NCBI GenBank assembly: GCA_946886255.1 | Contig: CAMPIG010000062.1 | Span: forward strand, 1-15,642 | Source: an uncultured Cellvibrio sp. | GTDB taxonomy: Bacteria; Pseudomonadota; Gammaproteobacteria; Pseudomonadales; Cellvibrionaceae | Length of the DNA: 15,642 bases | Reading direction: 5' to 3' | Part shown: positions 14,935 through 15,642 of the stretch, one piece after another | Layout of the letters: each line of letters opens with the position of its first letter | How positions within the stretch are numbered: position 1 is the stretch's first letter | Position numbers and translations under genes: made by a program | Notes under the pieces: model-generated | What the model saw: the letters and a program-made list of their open reading frames with translations, nothing else | Told to the model about the DNA's origin: nothing | Databases searched by the model: none

Positions 14935-15485
14935 CAGCCAGCCCCTTGTAATGCACCGCGTGAATTTTGCGCACGAATCTGTACGCCGCGCACCTGCAAC
15001 AATTCGAGCAGGTCCGCCGCCGAGCTAAGGCCCAACGCGGCATCGTCGATCAACGCAAAGCTGTTAAACGGTTGTTTGCGACTGCTCATACTGCGCGGTA
15101 CCGGATACACGGGATATTCCCGCGCTTCAAGCTTACTGAGTGAACTACACGCGAGCGCAAAAAACTGTTGTTGATGACGCAACAACACCAGCACCCGATG
15201 ATGCGTCTCCAAACGGCTTTGCAATTGCAGTGCCTTGTTGAGACAAAACACCGGATAACGCTGCTGATCAAATTCCAGATAACCGCAGGTTTGAGCAGCC
15301 AAAGGCGAAGCCGTTTCCGCTGGCGCGATCAGCGTCTGGCTGGATAATAGCGTCACTACGTCCGCCGCAGGCAACAACAAGCCGAACTCACCACCATCGA
15401 AATGCACTCGTTCCGGCATTGCCGTTGCGGGTGGTGCAAGGCTGGGCGACTCTGCTCCTGAATAATCTTTTATTGTGGTGGACAT
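14934..15485 (-). CDS. Divergent CheW-like protein
   Basis: This 183-residue protein resembles a degenerate CheW domain. An Ala/Pro-rich N-terminus (1-25) leads into GEFGLLLPAADVVTLL (32-47). GYLEFDQQRYPVFCLNKAL (68-86) takes the place of the CheW central block, and HRVLVLLRHQQQFFALACSSL (95-115) corresponds to the usual regulator-contact strand. A tail of about 50 residues ends LLELLQVRGVQIRAQ. No chemoreceptor or methylesterase motifs are present, so it is not ChpB. GGATGGAACC precedes the ATG, and the gap to the upstream gene is only nine bases, indicating one operon. The assignment is by pattern and position; the exact role is unknown. Confidence 0.6.
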   Translation of the reverse strand: MSTTIKDYSGAESPSLAPPATAMPERVHFDGGEFGLLLPAADVVTLLSSQTLIAPAETASPLAAQTCGYLEFDQQRYPVFCLNKALQLQSRLETHHRVLVLLRHQQQFFALACSSLSKLEAREYPVYPVPRSMSSRKQPFNSFALIDDAALGLSSAADLLELLQVRGVQIRAQNSRGALQGAG

Positions 15486-15494
15486 GGTTCCATC

Positions 15495-15642
15495 CTAGAC
15501 ATGAATGGAAGATTCGAGGCAATGCAACAACTCATCTTCCGAGAAAGGTTTATTTAAGTAAGTATCCACACCGGCTGCTTTCGCAAGACTGCGATGCTTT
15601 TCGGTGTTGCGTGACGTAATCATGATGACGGGGATATGTTTG
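15495..15642 (-). CDS. C-terminal end of receiver-containing protein, probably ChpA-like
   Basis: Only the last 49 residues lie in the window; the gene continues past the right edge. The fragment has the second half of a response-regulator receiver: PVIMITSR (beta4, with Thr/Ser of the switch), EKHRSLAKAAGVDTYLNKPF (alpha4-beta5 with the invariant Lys-Pro), and a closing helix SEDELLHCLESSI. The TSR-x-x-EKHR pattern is common in the C-terminal receiver of hybrid CheA/ChpA kinases, and two CheW-like genes follow at once, so ChpA is the best guess. A single-domain PilG or PilH protein cannot be excluded from this fragment. Confidence 0.75.
   Translation of the reverse strand, partial: KHIPVIMITSRNTEKHRSLAKAAGVDTYLNKPFSEDELLHCLESSIHV

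Overview
The window looks like a chromosomal segment of a polysaccharide-degrading gammaproteobacterium of the Cellvibrio/Saccharophagus type. The basis is the neighbour set cpdA-yqiA-parE (the order known from Escherichia coli and Pseudomonas), a TonB-dependent receptor of the Xanthomonas/Caulobacter carbohydrate type, a GH97 enzyme, and Chp-like chemosensory genes. The species is an inference; no rRNA or other taxonomic marker is present.

Positions 64-9828 form a carbohydrate-use locus for a uronic-acid-containing glycan. A GH97 glycosidase, an outer-membrane TonB-dependent receptor and a KduD-type dehydrogenase lie on the minus strand. Divergent from them are a LacI-family regulator, a cytoplasmic GH88 unsaturated glucuronyl hydrolase and a Mak-type ROK sugar kinase. 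Four copies of a 14-bp palindrome (TGGTATCGATACCA or one- to two-base variants) sit upstream of the receptor (two), of kduD and of GH88-mak. They are not seen elsewhere in the window, so they are probably the operators of the local LacI protein. The likely flow is: the receptor imports oligosaccharides made by a polysaccharide lyase encoded elsewhere; GH88 removes the unsaturated uronate; KduD acts on the derived keto-uronate; Mak phosphorylates a released hexose, possibly mannose or fructose. No lyase, inner-membrane permease, KduI, KdgK or KdgA is seen here.

Positions 9955-15642 are all on the minus strand. Read in transcription order they are: the C-terminus of a CheA/ChpA-like hybrid with a receiver domain, two CheW-like proteins, two tandem cpdA-like cyclic-nucleotide phosphodiesterase genes, the yqiA esterase, and parE (topoisomerase IV subunit B). 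The upstream cpdA copy has Asn in place of the metal-bridging Asp of the TGD motif and a different C-terminus. It is flanked by 48-bp direct repeats, one of which is a fossil of the 3' end of another copy. An inverted pair of REP palindromes (REPIN-like) separates yqiA from parE, and one of them supplies the yqiA stop codon and last residues.

The points most worth checking are the degenerate tandem cpdA next to Chp genes, the four-operator regulon and its unknown substrate, and the unusual active-site signature of the GH97 protein.
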